From the NCBI GenBank assembly GCA_958413095.1, contig CATYUF010000041.1, forward strand, positions 1 through 15,178: 15,178 bases of DNA. Direction: 5' to 3'. Position numbers and translations under genes: made by a program. Under the pieces are notes generated by a model that saw only the letters and a list, made by a program, of their open reading frames with translations, did no database searches and was not told where the DNA came from. Positions 5,975 to 14,330 of this stretch are shown here, piece by piece (positions within the stretch are counted from its first letter, which is position 1; every line of letters starts with the position of its first letter). Source of the DNA: an uncultured Clostridium sp. (lineage in GTDB: Bacteria; Bacillota; Clostridia; TANB77; CAG-508).

Positions 5975-6054
5975 AAAAATAAATAATCTATTCAACAAAT
6001 TAGTTAAATTAGTTGAAATTTAATTCTGCTTAATATTTTTTAGGGGTGATTTTC

Positions 6055-9000
6055 TTGAAATTAAAAGAAGTTAAATACGAGAAAGCTTCTCGTAAAGATT
6101 TCGCAAAAGTTGGCGATTATATTGAAATGCCAAACCTTATCAAAGTTCAAAGGGATTCATATGAATGGTTTTTAGAGGAAGGATTAGGAGAAGTATTAAA
6201 AGATATTTCACCAATTGAAGACTATTCTGGAAATTTAGTTCTTGAATTTTTCGATTACTATATGGAAGAAAAAACAAAATATACTGTGGAAGAAGCAAAA
6301 GAAAGAGATGCTACATACTCAACAAGATTACATGTAAAAGTAAGATTAATAAACCGTGAAACAGGAGAAATCAAAGAACAAGAAATCTACTTAGGAGATT
6401 TCCCACTTATGACAGATAGTGGAACATTTGTAATCAATGGAGCAGAGAGAGTTGTAGTAAGCCAATTAGTTCGTTCACCAAGTTGTTACTATTCAGAAGA
6501 ATTTGATACAAAAACAGGAAAGAAAACATATACATCAACAGTGATGCCTTTAAGAGGTGCTTGGTTAGAATATGAAACAGATGGAAACGATATATTCTGG
6601 GTTCGTGTTGATAGAACTAGAAAAGTACCAGTAACAACACTTTTAAGAGCAATAGGAATTATAACAGATGACCAAATAAGAGAATTATTTGGAGATGAAG
6701 AACTTTTAAAAGCAACAATAAACAAAGATACAATAAAAGATCAAGACGAAGCTTTAATTGAAATCTATAAAAAATTAAGACCAGGCGAACTTCCAACAGT
6801 AGATGCTGCAAGAAACTTATTCAATGGTTTGTTCTATGACAATAGAAGATACGACTTAGCAAAAGTTGGTAGATATAAATTTAATCAAAAATTAAATTTA
6901 TCTACAAGAATCAAAGGAAAAGTTGCAGCAGAAGATATAGTAGATAGCGAAACAGGAGAAGTATTTGTACAAGCAGGAGAAGTAATTACTGAAGATGTTG
7001 CAGAAGATATTCAAAATTCAGGAATAAATATTGTAGACATCTTAGTTGGAGAAAGAAAAGTAAGAGTTATAGGAAATAGTACAGTAAATATCCACAAAGT
7101 ATTACCAACTGTTGATTTAAGCAAATTACATTTCAAAGAATTAGTTAATTATACAGTACTTAAAAATATCATAGATAACACAGATGAAGCTGACTTAGTA
7201 AAAACAATAGAAGAAAGAGAAGAAGAGTTAGTTCCAAAACACATAACAACTGAAGATATGATAGCTTCAATAAACTACTTATTAAACTTATCACATGGAT
7301 TAGGAAAACCAGATGATATAGACCACTTATCAAACCGTAGAATTAGATGTGTTGGAGAATTATTACAAAATCAATTTAGAATTGGTTTAACAAGACTTGA
7401 AAGAGTAGTTCGTGAAAGAATGACAATTCAAGATTTAGATGTTATAACACCACAAACATTAATAAACACAAAACCAATAACATCATCAATAAGAGAATTC
7501 TTTGGAAGCTCTCAATTATCACAATTTATGGACCAAACAAACCCACTTTCAGAATTAACACATAAAAGAAGAATATCAGCATTAGGACCTGGAGGATTAA
7601 CAAGAGAAAGAGCAGGATTTGAGGTTCGTGATATTCACTACACACACTATGGAAGATTATGTCCAATAGAATCTCCAGAAGGACCAAACATTGGACTTAT
7701 ATCAGCATTATCATCATTTGCACAAATAAATGAATATGGATTTATCGAAACACCATACAGAAAAATAGATCCAGAAACACACAAATTAACAGACATAGTA
7801 GAATATATGAGTGCAGATGTAGAAGATAATTACATAATAGCTCAAGCATCAGAGCCAATAGATGATGAAGGAAGATTTGTAAATCCTCGTGTAAGAGTAA
7901 GATTTAGAAATGAAGTTATAGAAGTTGACAGAGATAGTGTTCAATATGTTGATGTATCTCCAAAACAATTAGTATCAATAGCAGCAGCAATGATACCATT
8001 CTTAGAGCATGACGACGCAAAAAGAGCGCTAATGGGTGCCAACATGCAACGTCAAGCAGTACCATTAATGATTACAGAAAGTCCAATAGTTGGAACAGGT
8101 ATTGAATATAGAGCAGCAAAAGACTCAGGAATACTTATTTTAGCAGAAGATGATGGAGTAATCGAAAAAGTAACAGGAGATAGCATAACAGTAAAATATA
8201 ACAATGGAAAAACAGTAGTACATAAACTTCGTAAATTCAAAAGAACAAATGGTGGAACTTGTATCAACCAAAAACCAATAGTAAAAAGAGGAGAAATAGT
8301 TAAAAAAGGTGATGCAATAGCAGATGGTCCATCAACTAAAGACGGAGAAATGGCATTAGGAAAAAATGTACTAGTAGCATTCTCAACTTGGGAAGGATAT
8401 AACTACGAAGACGCTATTTTATTAAATGAAAGACTTGTAAAAGAAGATGTATTTACATCAATTCATATTGAAGAATATGACTGTGAATGTAGAGATACAA
8501 AGCTAGGAGCAGAAGAAATAACAAGAGATATTCCAAACATAGGAGATGACTCATTAAAAGACTTAGACGAAAATGGAATTATCAGAATTGGTGCAGAAGT
8601 AAGACCAGGAGATATCTTAGTTGGAAAAGTTACACCAAAGGGAGAAACAGAATTAACAGCTGAAGAAAGATTATTAAGAGCTATCTTTGGAGAAAAAGCA
8701 AGAGAAGTAAGAGATACATCATTAAGAGTACCTCATGGAGAAGCTGGAACAATAGTAGATGTAAAAATATTTACTAGAGAAAATTCAGACGAATTAGGAC
8801 CTGGAGTAAATCAAATAATAAGATGTTATATAGCAACAAAAAGAAAAATATCAGTTGGAGATAAAATGGCTGGTAGACATGGTAACAAAGGTGTTATATC
8901 AAGAGTACTACCAGAAGAAGATATGCCATTTATGCCAGATGGAACACCAATAGACATTTTATTAAACCCACTAGGAGTACCTTCTCGTATGAACTTAGGG

Positions 9001-9819
9001 CAAGTTCTAGAAGTTCACTTAGGAGGAGCAGCTAAAGCTTTAGGATGGCATATATCTACACCAGTATTTGATGGTGCAACACAAGAAGATGTAGAAGAAT
9101 TATTAGAACAAGCTGGTATGAGAAAAGATGGAAAAACAACATTATATGATGGAAGAACAGGAGCCCCATTTGCAAGTCCAATCACAGTTGGAGTAATGTA
9201 TATGTTAAAACTACATCACTTAGTAGATGATAAAATCCATGCTCGTTCAACAGGACCATACTCATTAGTAACACAACAACCACTTGGAGGAAAAGCTCAA
9301 TTTGGTGGACAACGTTTTGGAGAGATGGAAGTTTGGGCACTAGAAGCATATGGAGCAGCATACACATTGCAAGAAATGTTAACAGTAAAATCAGACGATG
9401 TTGTAGGAAGAGTAAAAACATATGAAGCAATAGTAAAAGGTGAAAATGTACCAGAACCAGGAGTACCAGAAAGCTTTAAAGTTCTTGTAAAAGAATTACA
9501 ATCATTAGGATTAGATGTAAGATTATATTCAGAAGACAATCAAGAATTAGAATTAAAAGAAAATATAGAAGATGGAATAGAATATGATCCAGAAAAAGAA
9601 AAGAAATATCAAGCTGATGAAGAAGAGGCAGTATTAGTAGATGGAGAACTAGAAGATGGATATTCAGAAGCAACAGAAGACGACATCTTATTAGATGATG
9701 AATCAATGGATGACGGAAATGATGAATTATTTGAAGACCTAGATGATGTAGGAGACGAAATGCTTTTTGATAGTGACTTAGCTAATGATAATTTAGATGA
9801 TGAAAATGATTTAATATAG
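6055..9819 (+). CDS. rpoB: DNA-directed RNA polymerase subunit beta
   Basis: The start is TTG 6055, 5 nt after AGGGGTGA (6042-6049). A GTG at 6046 is in frame but lies inside that site. The product has 1254 residues. Beta forms, with beta', the catalytic core of RNA polymerase. Visible landmarks are MPNLIKVQRDSYEWFL near the N-terminus and the rifampicin-binding region GSSQLSQFMDQTNPLSELTH (484-503) continuing KRRISALGPGG. Others are GRLCPIESPEGPNIGLI, EGYNYEDAI, GDKMAGRHGNKGV, and the C-terminal LGGKAQFGGQRFGEMEVWALEAYGA split over the expected region. Asp493, His503 and Ser508 of the rifampicin pocket are wild type. From about residue 1160 an acidic tail of some 95 residues follows, with over 40 Asp/Glu and only 4 Lys. 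Unlike the common order, no rplJ-rplL genes precede it; it has its own promoter and leader. Confidence 0.98.
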   Translation: MKLKEVKYEKASRKDFAKVGDYIEMPNLIKVQRDSYEWFLEEGLGEVLKDISPIEDYSGNLVLEFFDYYMEEKTKYTVEEAKERDATYSTRLHVKVRLINRETGEIKEQEIYLGDFPLMTDSGTFVINGAERVVVSQLVRSPSCYYSEEFDTKTGKKTYTSTVMPLRGAWLEYETDGNDIFWVRVDRTRKVPVTTLLRAIGIITDDQIRELFGDEELLKATINKDTIKDQDEALIEIYKKLRPGELPTVDAARNLFNGLFYDNRRYDLAKVGRYKFNQKLNLSTRIKGKVAAEDIVDSETGEVFVQAGEVITEDVAEDIQNSGINIVDILVGERKVRVIGNSTVNIHKVLPTVDLSKLHFKELVNYTVLKNIIDNTDEADLVKTIEEREEELVPKHITTEDMIASINYLLNLSHGLGKPDDIDHLSNRRIRCVGELLQNQFRIGLTRLERVVRERMTIQDLDVITPQTLINTKPITSSIREFFGSSQLSQFMDQTNPLSELTHKRRISALGPGGLTRERAGFEVRDIHYTHYGRLCPIESPEGPNIGLISALSSFAQINEYGFIETPYRKIDPETHKLTDIVEYMSADVEDNYIIAQASEPIDDEGRFVNPRVRVRFRNEVIEVDRDSVQYVDVSPKQLVSIAAAMIPFLEHDDAKRALMGANMQRQAVPLMITESPIVGTGIEYRAAKDSGILILAEDDGVIEKVTGDSITVKYNNGKTVVHKLRKFKRTNGGTCINQKPIVKRGEIVKKGDAIADGPSTKDGEMALGKNVLVAFSTWEGYNYEDAILLNERLVKEDVFTSIHIEEYDCECRDTKLGAEEITRDIPNIGDDSLKDLDENGIIRIGAEVRPGDILVGKVTPKGETELTAEERLLRAIFGEKAREVRDTSLRVPHGEAGTIVDVKIFTRENSDELGPGVNQIIRCYIATKRKISVGDKMAGRHGNKGVISRVLPEEDMPFMPDGTPIDILLNPLGVPSRMNLGQVLEVHLGGAAKALGWHISTPVFDGATQEDVEELLEQAGMRKDGKTTLYDGRTGAPFASPITVGVMYMLKLHHLVDDKIHARSTGPYSLVTQQPLGGKAQFGGQRFGEMEVWALEAYGAAYTLQEMLTVKSDDVVGRVKTYEAIVKGENVPEPGVPESFKVLVKELQSLGLDVRLYSEDNQELELKENIEDGIEYDPEKEKKYQADEEEAVLVDGELEDGYSEATEDDILLDDESMDDGNDELFEDLDDVGDEMLFDSDLANDNLDDENDLI

Positions 9820-10165
9820 TTTAAATATATTAAGTGAAATACTATTTATAAAAGTAGAAAAAATATGAGTTAGACTAGTAGATGTCTTAATAGTAATACT
9901 TTAAATTGAAATATATGGAAAAATCATATATAGTCAAGGTAAAATATGATTTTTCCTTTGAAAATAAATTTTAATATCAAATTTATTTTCACTTTATGTT
10001 AAGAAACTAAAAAATTTCATAGAGTTTCTTATGCAATAAAAATATAACTAAATAAATTTTAAAAAAGAAAATATCGACCAAAAGGAATTGCACCAGCAGA
10101 GGAAAGTATATTTATCTTGTTTTAAAATTACCCAAGTTTTAAAAATCTATTTAGGGGGAAATAAA
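9820..10165 (+). promoter_or_regulatory. Long rpoB-rpoC gap with three strong hairpins
   Basis: This 346-bp stretch has no credible gene. It contains three consecutive perfect inverted repeats. They are ggaaaaatcatat (9917-9929) with 9944-9956, 13 bp; tgaaaataaattt (9959-9971) with 9979-9991, 13 bp; and taagaaact (10000-10008) with 10023-10031, 9 bp. A looser upstream pairing joins tactatt (9840-9846) to aatagta (9889-9895). None has a long T-run, so they are not obvious terminators; RNA processing or stability elements are more likely. No convincing promoter was found. The rpoC ribosome binding site AGGGGG lies at 10153-10158. Confidence 0.6.
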
Positions 10166-13100
10166 GTGGACGAATTAGATATTTTTAATAAGTTAAAAAT
10201 AGGAATTGCATCAGATGAAAAAATAAGAGAATGGTCAAAAGGAGAAGTAAAAAAACCAGAGACTATTAACTATAGAACACTAAAACCAGAAAAAGATGGA
10301 CTATTTTGTGAAAGAATATTTGGTCCAACAAAAGACTGGGAATGTCATTGTGGAAAATACAAAAGGGTTAGATATAAAGGTATAGTATGTGACAGATGTG
10401 GTGTTGAAGTAACAAAAGCAAAAGTTAGAAGAGAAAGAATGGGACATATAGAACTTGCTGCACCAGTTGCACATATATGGTATTTCAAAGGAATTCCTAG
10501 TAGAATTGCTTTAATGCTAGACATTTCACCAAGAAATCTAGAAAAAATAATATATTTTGCATCATATGTAGTTATAGACAAAGGAACATCTGGACTAGAA
10601 AAATGTCAAGTATTAAATGAAAAAGAATATCATGAAGCAGTAGAAAAATATGGTAGAGGTTCATTTAGAGCAAGAATGGGAGCAGAAGCTTTAAGAGAAC
10701 TACTTGAACAAGTAGATTTAGAGAAATTATCAGCTCAAATCAAAAAAGAACTACAAAATGCAAGTGAACAAAAAAGAGTAAAATTAGTAAAAAGATTAGA
10801 CACAGTAGAAGCATTTAGAATTTCAGGAAACAGACCTGAATGGATGGTTATGAATGTTGTACCAGTAATTCCACCAGAACTAAGACCAATGGTACAATTA
10901 GATGGTGGTAGATTTGCAACTTCAGACTTAAATGACTTATACAGAAGAGTTATAAACAGAAATAACAGATTAAAAAGACTATTAGAATTAGGTGCACCTG
11001 AAATAATTGTAAGAAATGAAAAAAGAATGTTACAAGAATCAGTAGATGCATTAATAGATAATGGAAGAAGAGGAAGACCAGTAACAGGAGCTGGAAACAG
11101 ACCATTAAAATCTTTATCAGATTTATTAAAAGGAAAACAAGGTCGTTTCCGTCAAAACTTACTAGGAAAGCGTGTTGACTATTCAGGACGTTCAGTTATC
11201 GTAGTAGGACCAGAATTAAATATCTATCAATGTGGACTTCCAAAAGAAATGGCAATCGAATTATTCAAACCATTTGTAATGAAAGAATTAGTTGGAAGAG
11301 GAATAGCACAAAACATAAAAAATGCTAAAAGAATGGTAGAAAGATTAAAACCAGAAGTATGGGGAATATTAGAAGATGTAATAAAAGACCATCCAGTAAT
11401 GTTAAACCGTGCGCCTACACTACACAGATTGGGAATTCAAGCATTTGAACCAGTATTAGTAGAAGGTAGAGCAATAAAACTTCACCCATTAGTTTGTGAA
11501 GCTTTCAACGCTGACTTCGACGGTGACCAAATGGCTGTGCATTTACCACTATCACCAGAAGCACAAGCAGAATCAAGATATTTAATGCTTGCAACAAACA
11601 ACTTATTAAAACCACAAGATGGTAAACCAGTTGCAGTACCTAGACTAGACATGATTCTAGGAAGCTACTACTTAACAATGGTATTAGATGGAGAAAAAGG
11701 TGAAGGAACATATTACAAAGACCCAGATGAAGCAATAATGGCCTTTGAAAACCATGATGTAGGAATTCATGCAAAAATATTTGTAAGAATTTCTAAAGAA
11801 ATGGATGGAGAAATAAAAACTAAAAAGGTAGAAACTAGTGTTGGTAGAATTATCTTCAACCAAGGAATACCACAAGATTTAGGATTTATAGACAGAAAAG
11901 AAGATCCATTCCAATATGAAATAAGCTTCCCAGTAATGAAAAAATCAATGGGAACAATAATTGAAAGAGTAATAAGAACACATGGACTAACAGAATCAGC
12001 AGAAGTAATAGACTATATAAAAGCCTTAGGATTTAAATATTCAACACTTGCAGGTATTACATTCTCAATGAGTGATGTTCAAGTGCCAGAAGCTAAAAAA
12101 GGACTATTAAAAGAAGCTGACCAAATGATAGAAAATATCAGAAAACAATATGCAAGAGGTATCATAACAAATGATGAGCGTTATGGAGAAGTGATTAAAG
12201 TTTGGGAAAGCACAACAAATAAAGTTAGTAATGCAATGGAAGAAAACTTTGACGAATTAAACCCAATATATATGATGGTTAAATCAGGAGCCAGAGGTAA
12301 CATGAGCCAGTTAAGACAAATTGCAGGTATGCGTGGACTTATGGCTAGTACAACAGGTAAAGCAGTAGAAATACCAATTAAATCATCATTTGCAGAAGGA
12401 CTAGACGCCTTAGAATACTTCATATCAGCTCATGGAGCAAGAAAAGGACTTTCAGATACAGCTCTAAGAACAGCTGACTCAGGATACTTAACAAGAAGAT
12501 TAGTAGATGTATCACAAGACATAATAGTTAGAGAACATGACTGTGGAACACATGAAGGAATCATGATATATGACATAAAAGACGGAAACCAAATAATAGA
12601 AAAAATGGAAGAAAGACTATTAGGAAGATATGTAGTTGAAGATGTATATAATCCAGAAACAAACGAATTAATAGTTGATAAAGACACAATGATAACAGAA
12701 GCAATAGCTGAACAAATAGTAAATGCAGGAATTGAAAAACTAGAAGTTCGTTCAGTACTTGGATGTAGATCAAAACATGGTGTATGTCAAAAATGTTATG
12801 GAATGGGATTAGCAAGAAGAGACCTAGTTTCAATAGGAGAAGCAATAGGAATAATTGCAGCACAATCAATTGGAGAGCCAGGAACACAGCTTACAATGAG
12901 AACTATCCACTCTGGTGGTGTAGCAGGTGTAGCAGATATTACACAAGGTCTTCCAAGGGTTGAAGAATTATTTGAAGCTAGAAAACCAAAGGGACTTGCA
13001 ATCATATCTGAAATAGCAGGAAAAGTTAAAATCAAAGAAACAAAGAAAAAGAAAGAAGTTGTTGTTACAAGTTCTGATAATTCTAAAACATATACAATAC

Positions 13101-13696
13101 CATTTGGTTCAAAAATGAAAGTAAGAGATGGAGACACTGTTGAAGTAGGAGAGCCACTAATCGAAGGTTCAGTAAATCCAGCAGAAATCCTTGCATTAAA
13201 AGGACCAGAAGGAGTATATGAATACTTAATTACAGAAGTACAAAAAGTTTATAGAAACCAAGGTGTTGATATAAATGACAAACATATCGAAGTAATCGGA
13301 AGACAAATGCTTAAAAAAGTAAGAGTTGAAGATAATGGAGATACAGATATGTTCCCAGGAGCATTAGTTGATATGTATGACTTTGAAGACAAAAACAACG
13401 AAGCTACTGCCGAAGGAAAAAGACCAGCAACAGGAAAGAGAGTACTACTTGGAATTACAAAAGCTTCATTAGCAACAGAAAGCTTCTTATCAGCAGCATC
13501 ATTCCAAGAAACAACAAGAGTTCTTACAGAAGCAGCAGTAAAAGGAAAAGTAGATGACTTAGTAGGACTAAAAGAAAATGTTATAATTGGTAAATTAATT
13601 CCAGCAGGAACAGGGATGCAAAGATATCAAGACTTACACATTAATACAGAAAAGAAATTAGAAGAAGTTGCAGATACTGAAGAGATTAATGGTTAA
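10166..13696 (+). CDS. rpoC: DNA-directed RNA polymerase subunit beta'
   Basis: I chose GTG 10166 because AGGGGG (10153-10158) sits 7 nt upstream and the product then starts MDELDIFNKLKIGIASDEKI, as clostridial beta' subunits do. The in-frame extension back to TTG 10088 is not family-like. The product has 1176 residues, normal for Firmicutes. Landmarks are the zinc ribbon with Cys60, Cys62, Cys75 and Cys78; RFRQNLLGKRVDYSGRSV; the catalytic Mg-binding NADFDGDQM (448-456); and GARGNMSQLRQIAGMRGLM. The trigger-loop region is TALRTADSGY (765-774); the second zinc site has Cys793, Cys867, Cys874 and Cys877; and AQSIGEPGTQLTMRTIHSGG follows. Nothing is missing. It is cotranscribed with rpoB across a wide structured gap and followed by a strong terminator. 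Confidence 0.98.
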   Translation: MDELDIFNKLKIGIASDEKIREWSKGEVKKPETINYRTLKPEKDGLFCERIFGPTKDWECHCGKYKRVRYKGIVCDRCGVEVTKAKVRRERMGHIELAAPVAHIWYFKGIPSRIALMLDISPRNLEKIIYFASYVVIDKGTSGLEKCQVLNEKEYHEAVEKYGRGSFRARMGAEALRELLEQVDLEKLSAQIKKELQNASEQKRVKLVKRLDTVEAFRISGNRPEWMVMNVVPVIPPELRPMVQLDGGRFATSDLNDLYRRVINRNNRLKRLLELGAPEIIVRNEKRMLQESVDALIDNGRRGRPVTGAGNRPLKSLSDLLKGKQGRFRQNLLGKRVDYSGRSVIVVGPELNIYQCGLPKEMAIELFKPFVMKELVGRGIAQNIKNAKRMVERLKPEVWGILEDVIKDHPVMLNRAPTLHRLGIQAFEPVLVEGRAIKLHPLVCEAFNADFDGDQMAVHLPLSPEAQAESRYLMLATNNLLKPQDGKPVAVPRLDMILGSYYLTMVLDGEKGEGTYYKDPDEAIMAFENHDVGIHAKIFVRISKEMDGEIKTKKVETSVGRIIFNQGIPQDLGFIDRKEDPFQYEISFPVMKKSMGTIIERVIRTHGLTESAEVIDYIKALGFKYSTLAGITFSMSDVQVPEAKKGLLKEADQMIENIRKQYARGIITNDERYGEVIKVWESTTNKVSNAMEENFDELNPIYMMVKSGARGNMSQLRQIAGMRGLMASTTGKAVEIPIKSSFAEGLDALEYFISAHGARKGLSDTALRTADSGYLTRRLVDVSQDIIVREHDCGTHEGIMIYDIKDGNQIIEKMEERLLGRYVVEDVYNPETNELIVDKDTMITEAIAEQIVNAGIEKLEVRSVLGCRSKHGVCQKCYGMGLARRDLVSIGEAIGIIAAQSIGEPGTQLTMRTIHSGGVAGVADITQGLPRVEELFEARKPKGLAIISEIAGKVKIKETKKKKEVVVTSSDNSKTYTIPFGSKMKVRDGDTVEVGEPLIEGSVNPAEILALKGPEGVYEYLITEVQKVYRNQGVDINDKHIEVIGRQMLKKVRVEDNGDTDMFPGALVDMYDFEDKNNEATAEGKRPATGKRVLLGITKASLATESFLSAASFQETTRVLTEAAVKGKVDDLVGLKENVIIGKLIPAGTGMQRYQDLHINTEKKLEEVADTEEING

Positions 13697-13780
13697 TTAG
13701 ATATGGGAAATTTCTAATATAAGGTATTGAAGAATGTTAAATTATTAATACAGTTATGTGAAGTTTCTTAAGAATTGTAT

Positions 13781-13830
13781 AAATAGATAGAATAGTAAAG
13801 AAGTTTTAATGCTATTCTATTTATTTTTTT
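13781..13830 (+). terminator. Strong intrinsic terminator of the rpoBC operon
   Basis: A 15-bp stem with one G-U pair, aaatagatagaatag (13781-13795) with ctattctatttattt (13812-13826), and a 16-nt loop run into a T-rich tract ending in seven T (13824-13830). It lies 84 bp after the rpoC stop. Confidence 0.92.
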
Positions 13831-14077
13831 ATTATATAGAAAATTTTATTATATGTAAGATTATTTAGTATAAAGATAAAAGTAATCTTTAAAAGACTAC
13901 AAATAATTCTTTTTTATATAGCTTTCACATCTTTATTATTAAGAAAAAATGATTACAAATGTATATAAATTCTTTCTGGTTACGTAATAAGAAAATTAGT
14001 TAATATAAGAAATTATGAAGATGCTATTAATTAAAATATGAAAGAGTATATAGGAGAAAAGGAGTATATAGAAAAAT
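13831..14077. other. Non-coding AT-rich stretch
   Basis: I see no gene, RNA gene or clear promoter here. A weak inverted repeat, aagatta (13857-13863) with taatctt (13883-13889), and two tiny frames (ATG 14014, 8 codons; ATG 14038, 15 codons) are the only patterns, and neither frame has support. Confidence 0.6.
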
Positions 14078-14096
14078 TTGTGTAAAGTTTAAAAAT

Positions 14097-14137
14097 AAAC
14101 CTTCTTATGATAAAATAAAAATGTCATAAGGAGGTTT
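14097..14137 (+). promoter_or_regulatory. Hairpin hiding the ribosome binding site of the transposase fragment
   Basis: Aaaccttcttatga (14097-14110) pairs with tcataaggaggttt (14124-14137), 14 bp with one G-U pair. The full AAGGAGG site (14128-14134) is buried in the right arm, 8 bp before the ATG at 14143. Insertion sequences commonly use such hairpins to stop translation from read-through transcripts. Confidence 0.65.
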
Positions 14138-14142
14138 TAAAT

Positions 14143-14268
14143 ATGCCAAAGAGAGAAAAAATAAGTGAAGAAAGAAGAAAATTAATACAAGAATTTATCA
14201 AAAGTAATGAATTAAAAACAGCAGGAGATATTCAAGAAGCAATAAAAGATATATTTAACTTTTTATAA
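14143..14268 (+). pseudogene. N-terminal fragment of an IS256-family (mutator-type) transposase
   Basis: The 41-codon frame starts MPKREKISEERRKLIQEF and continues with LKTAGDIQEAIKDIF. This matches the start of IS256-type transposases, where a K-x-A-x-DIQ-A-KD-L stretch leads into the conserved GTI-EM-EAE-DDHLGY segment. Here the frame diverges after KDIF and stops at NFL, so the DDE catalytic domain is absent. The ribosome binding site and ATG are intact, so a short peptide could be made. The tgtgtaaag sequence near 14080 might be part of the left terminal repeat, but no right end is visible. An alternative reading is a small independent gene derived from the transposase. Family assignment is from remembered motifs and is moderately sure. 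Confidence 0.65.
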
Positions 14269-14276
14269 TGTAAAGA

Positions 14277-14315
14277 AATAAAGTATGTTAAAAATAAATT
14301 TCAACATACTTTATT
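14277..14315. terminator. Bidirectional terminator between the transposase fragment and the wall protein gene
   Basis: A perfect 13-bp stem, aataaagtatgtt (14277-14289) with aacatactttatt (14303-14315), has a 13-nt loop. It lies 16 bp past the stop of the minus-strand surface protein gene and 9 bp past the plus-strand fragment. A second inverted repeat, ttaattat with ataattaa, overlaps its right side (about 14314-14334). Confidence 0.75.
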
Positions 14316-14330
14316 AATTATTTTTAATAA

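Noticed and set aside
6046..6054. GTG 6046 as the rpoB start
   Set aside because: This GTG lies within the AGGGGTGA ribosome binding site itself; TTG 6055 is correctly spaced from it.
7504..7590. Possible rifampicin-resistance changes in rpoB
   Set aside because: The key pocket residues (Asp493, His503, Ser508) are the sensitive-type residues; Asn/Thr and Ile/Leu differences in this stretch are ordinary variation.
9917..9991. Terminators between rpoB and rpoC
   Set aside because: The stems are strong but are not followed by a sustained T-run, and a full terminator there would silence rpoC, for which I found no convincing promoter.
10088..10165. Upstream TTG start extending RpoC by 26 residues
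   Set aside because: The extension is unlike known beta' N-termini, and GTG 10166 has a well-placed AGGGGG site.
14038..14085. Small gene at ATG 14038 (15 codons)
   Set aside because: No proper ribosome binding site is present, the product resembles nothing I know, and it overlaps the likely end of the IS256 remnant.
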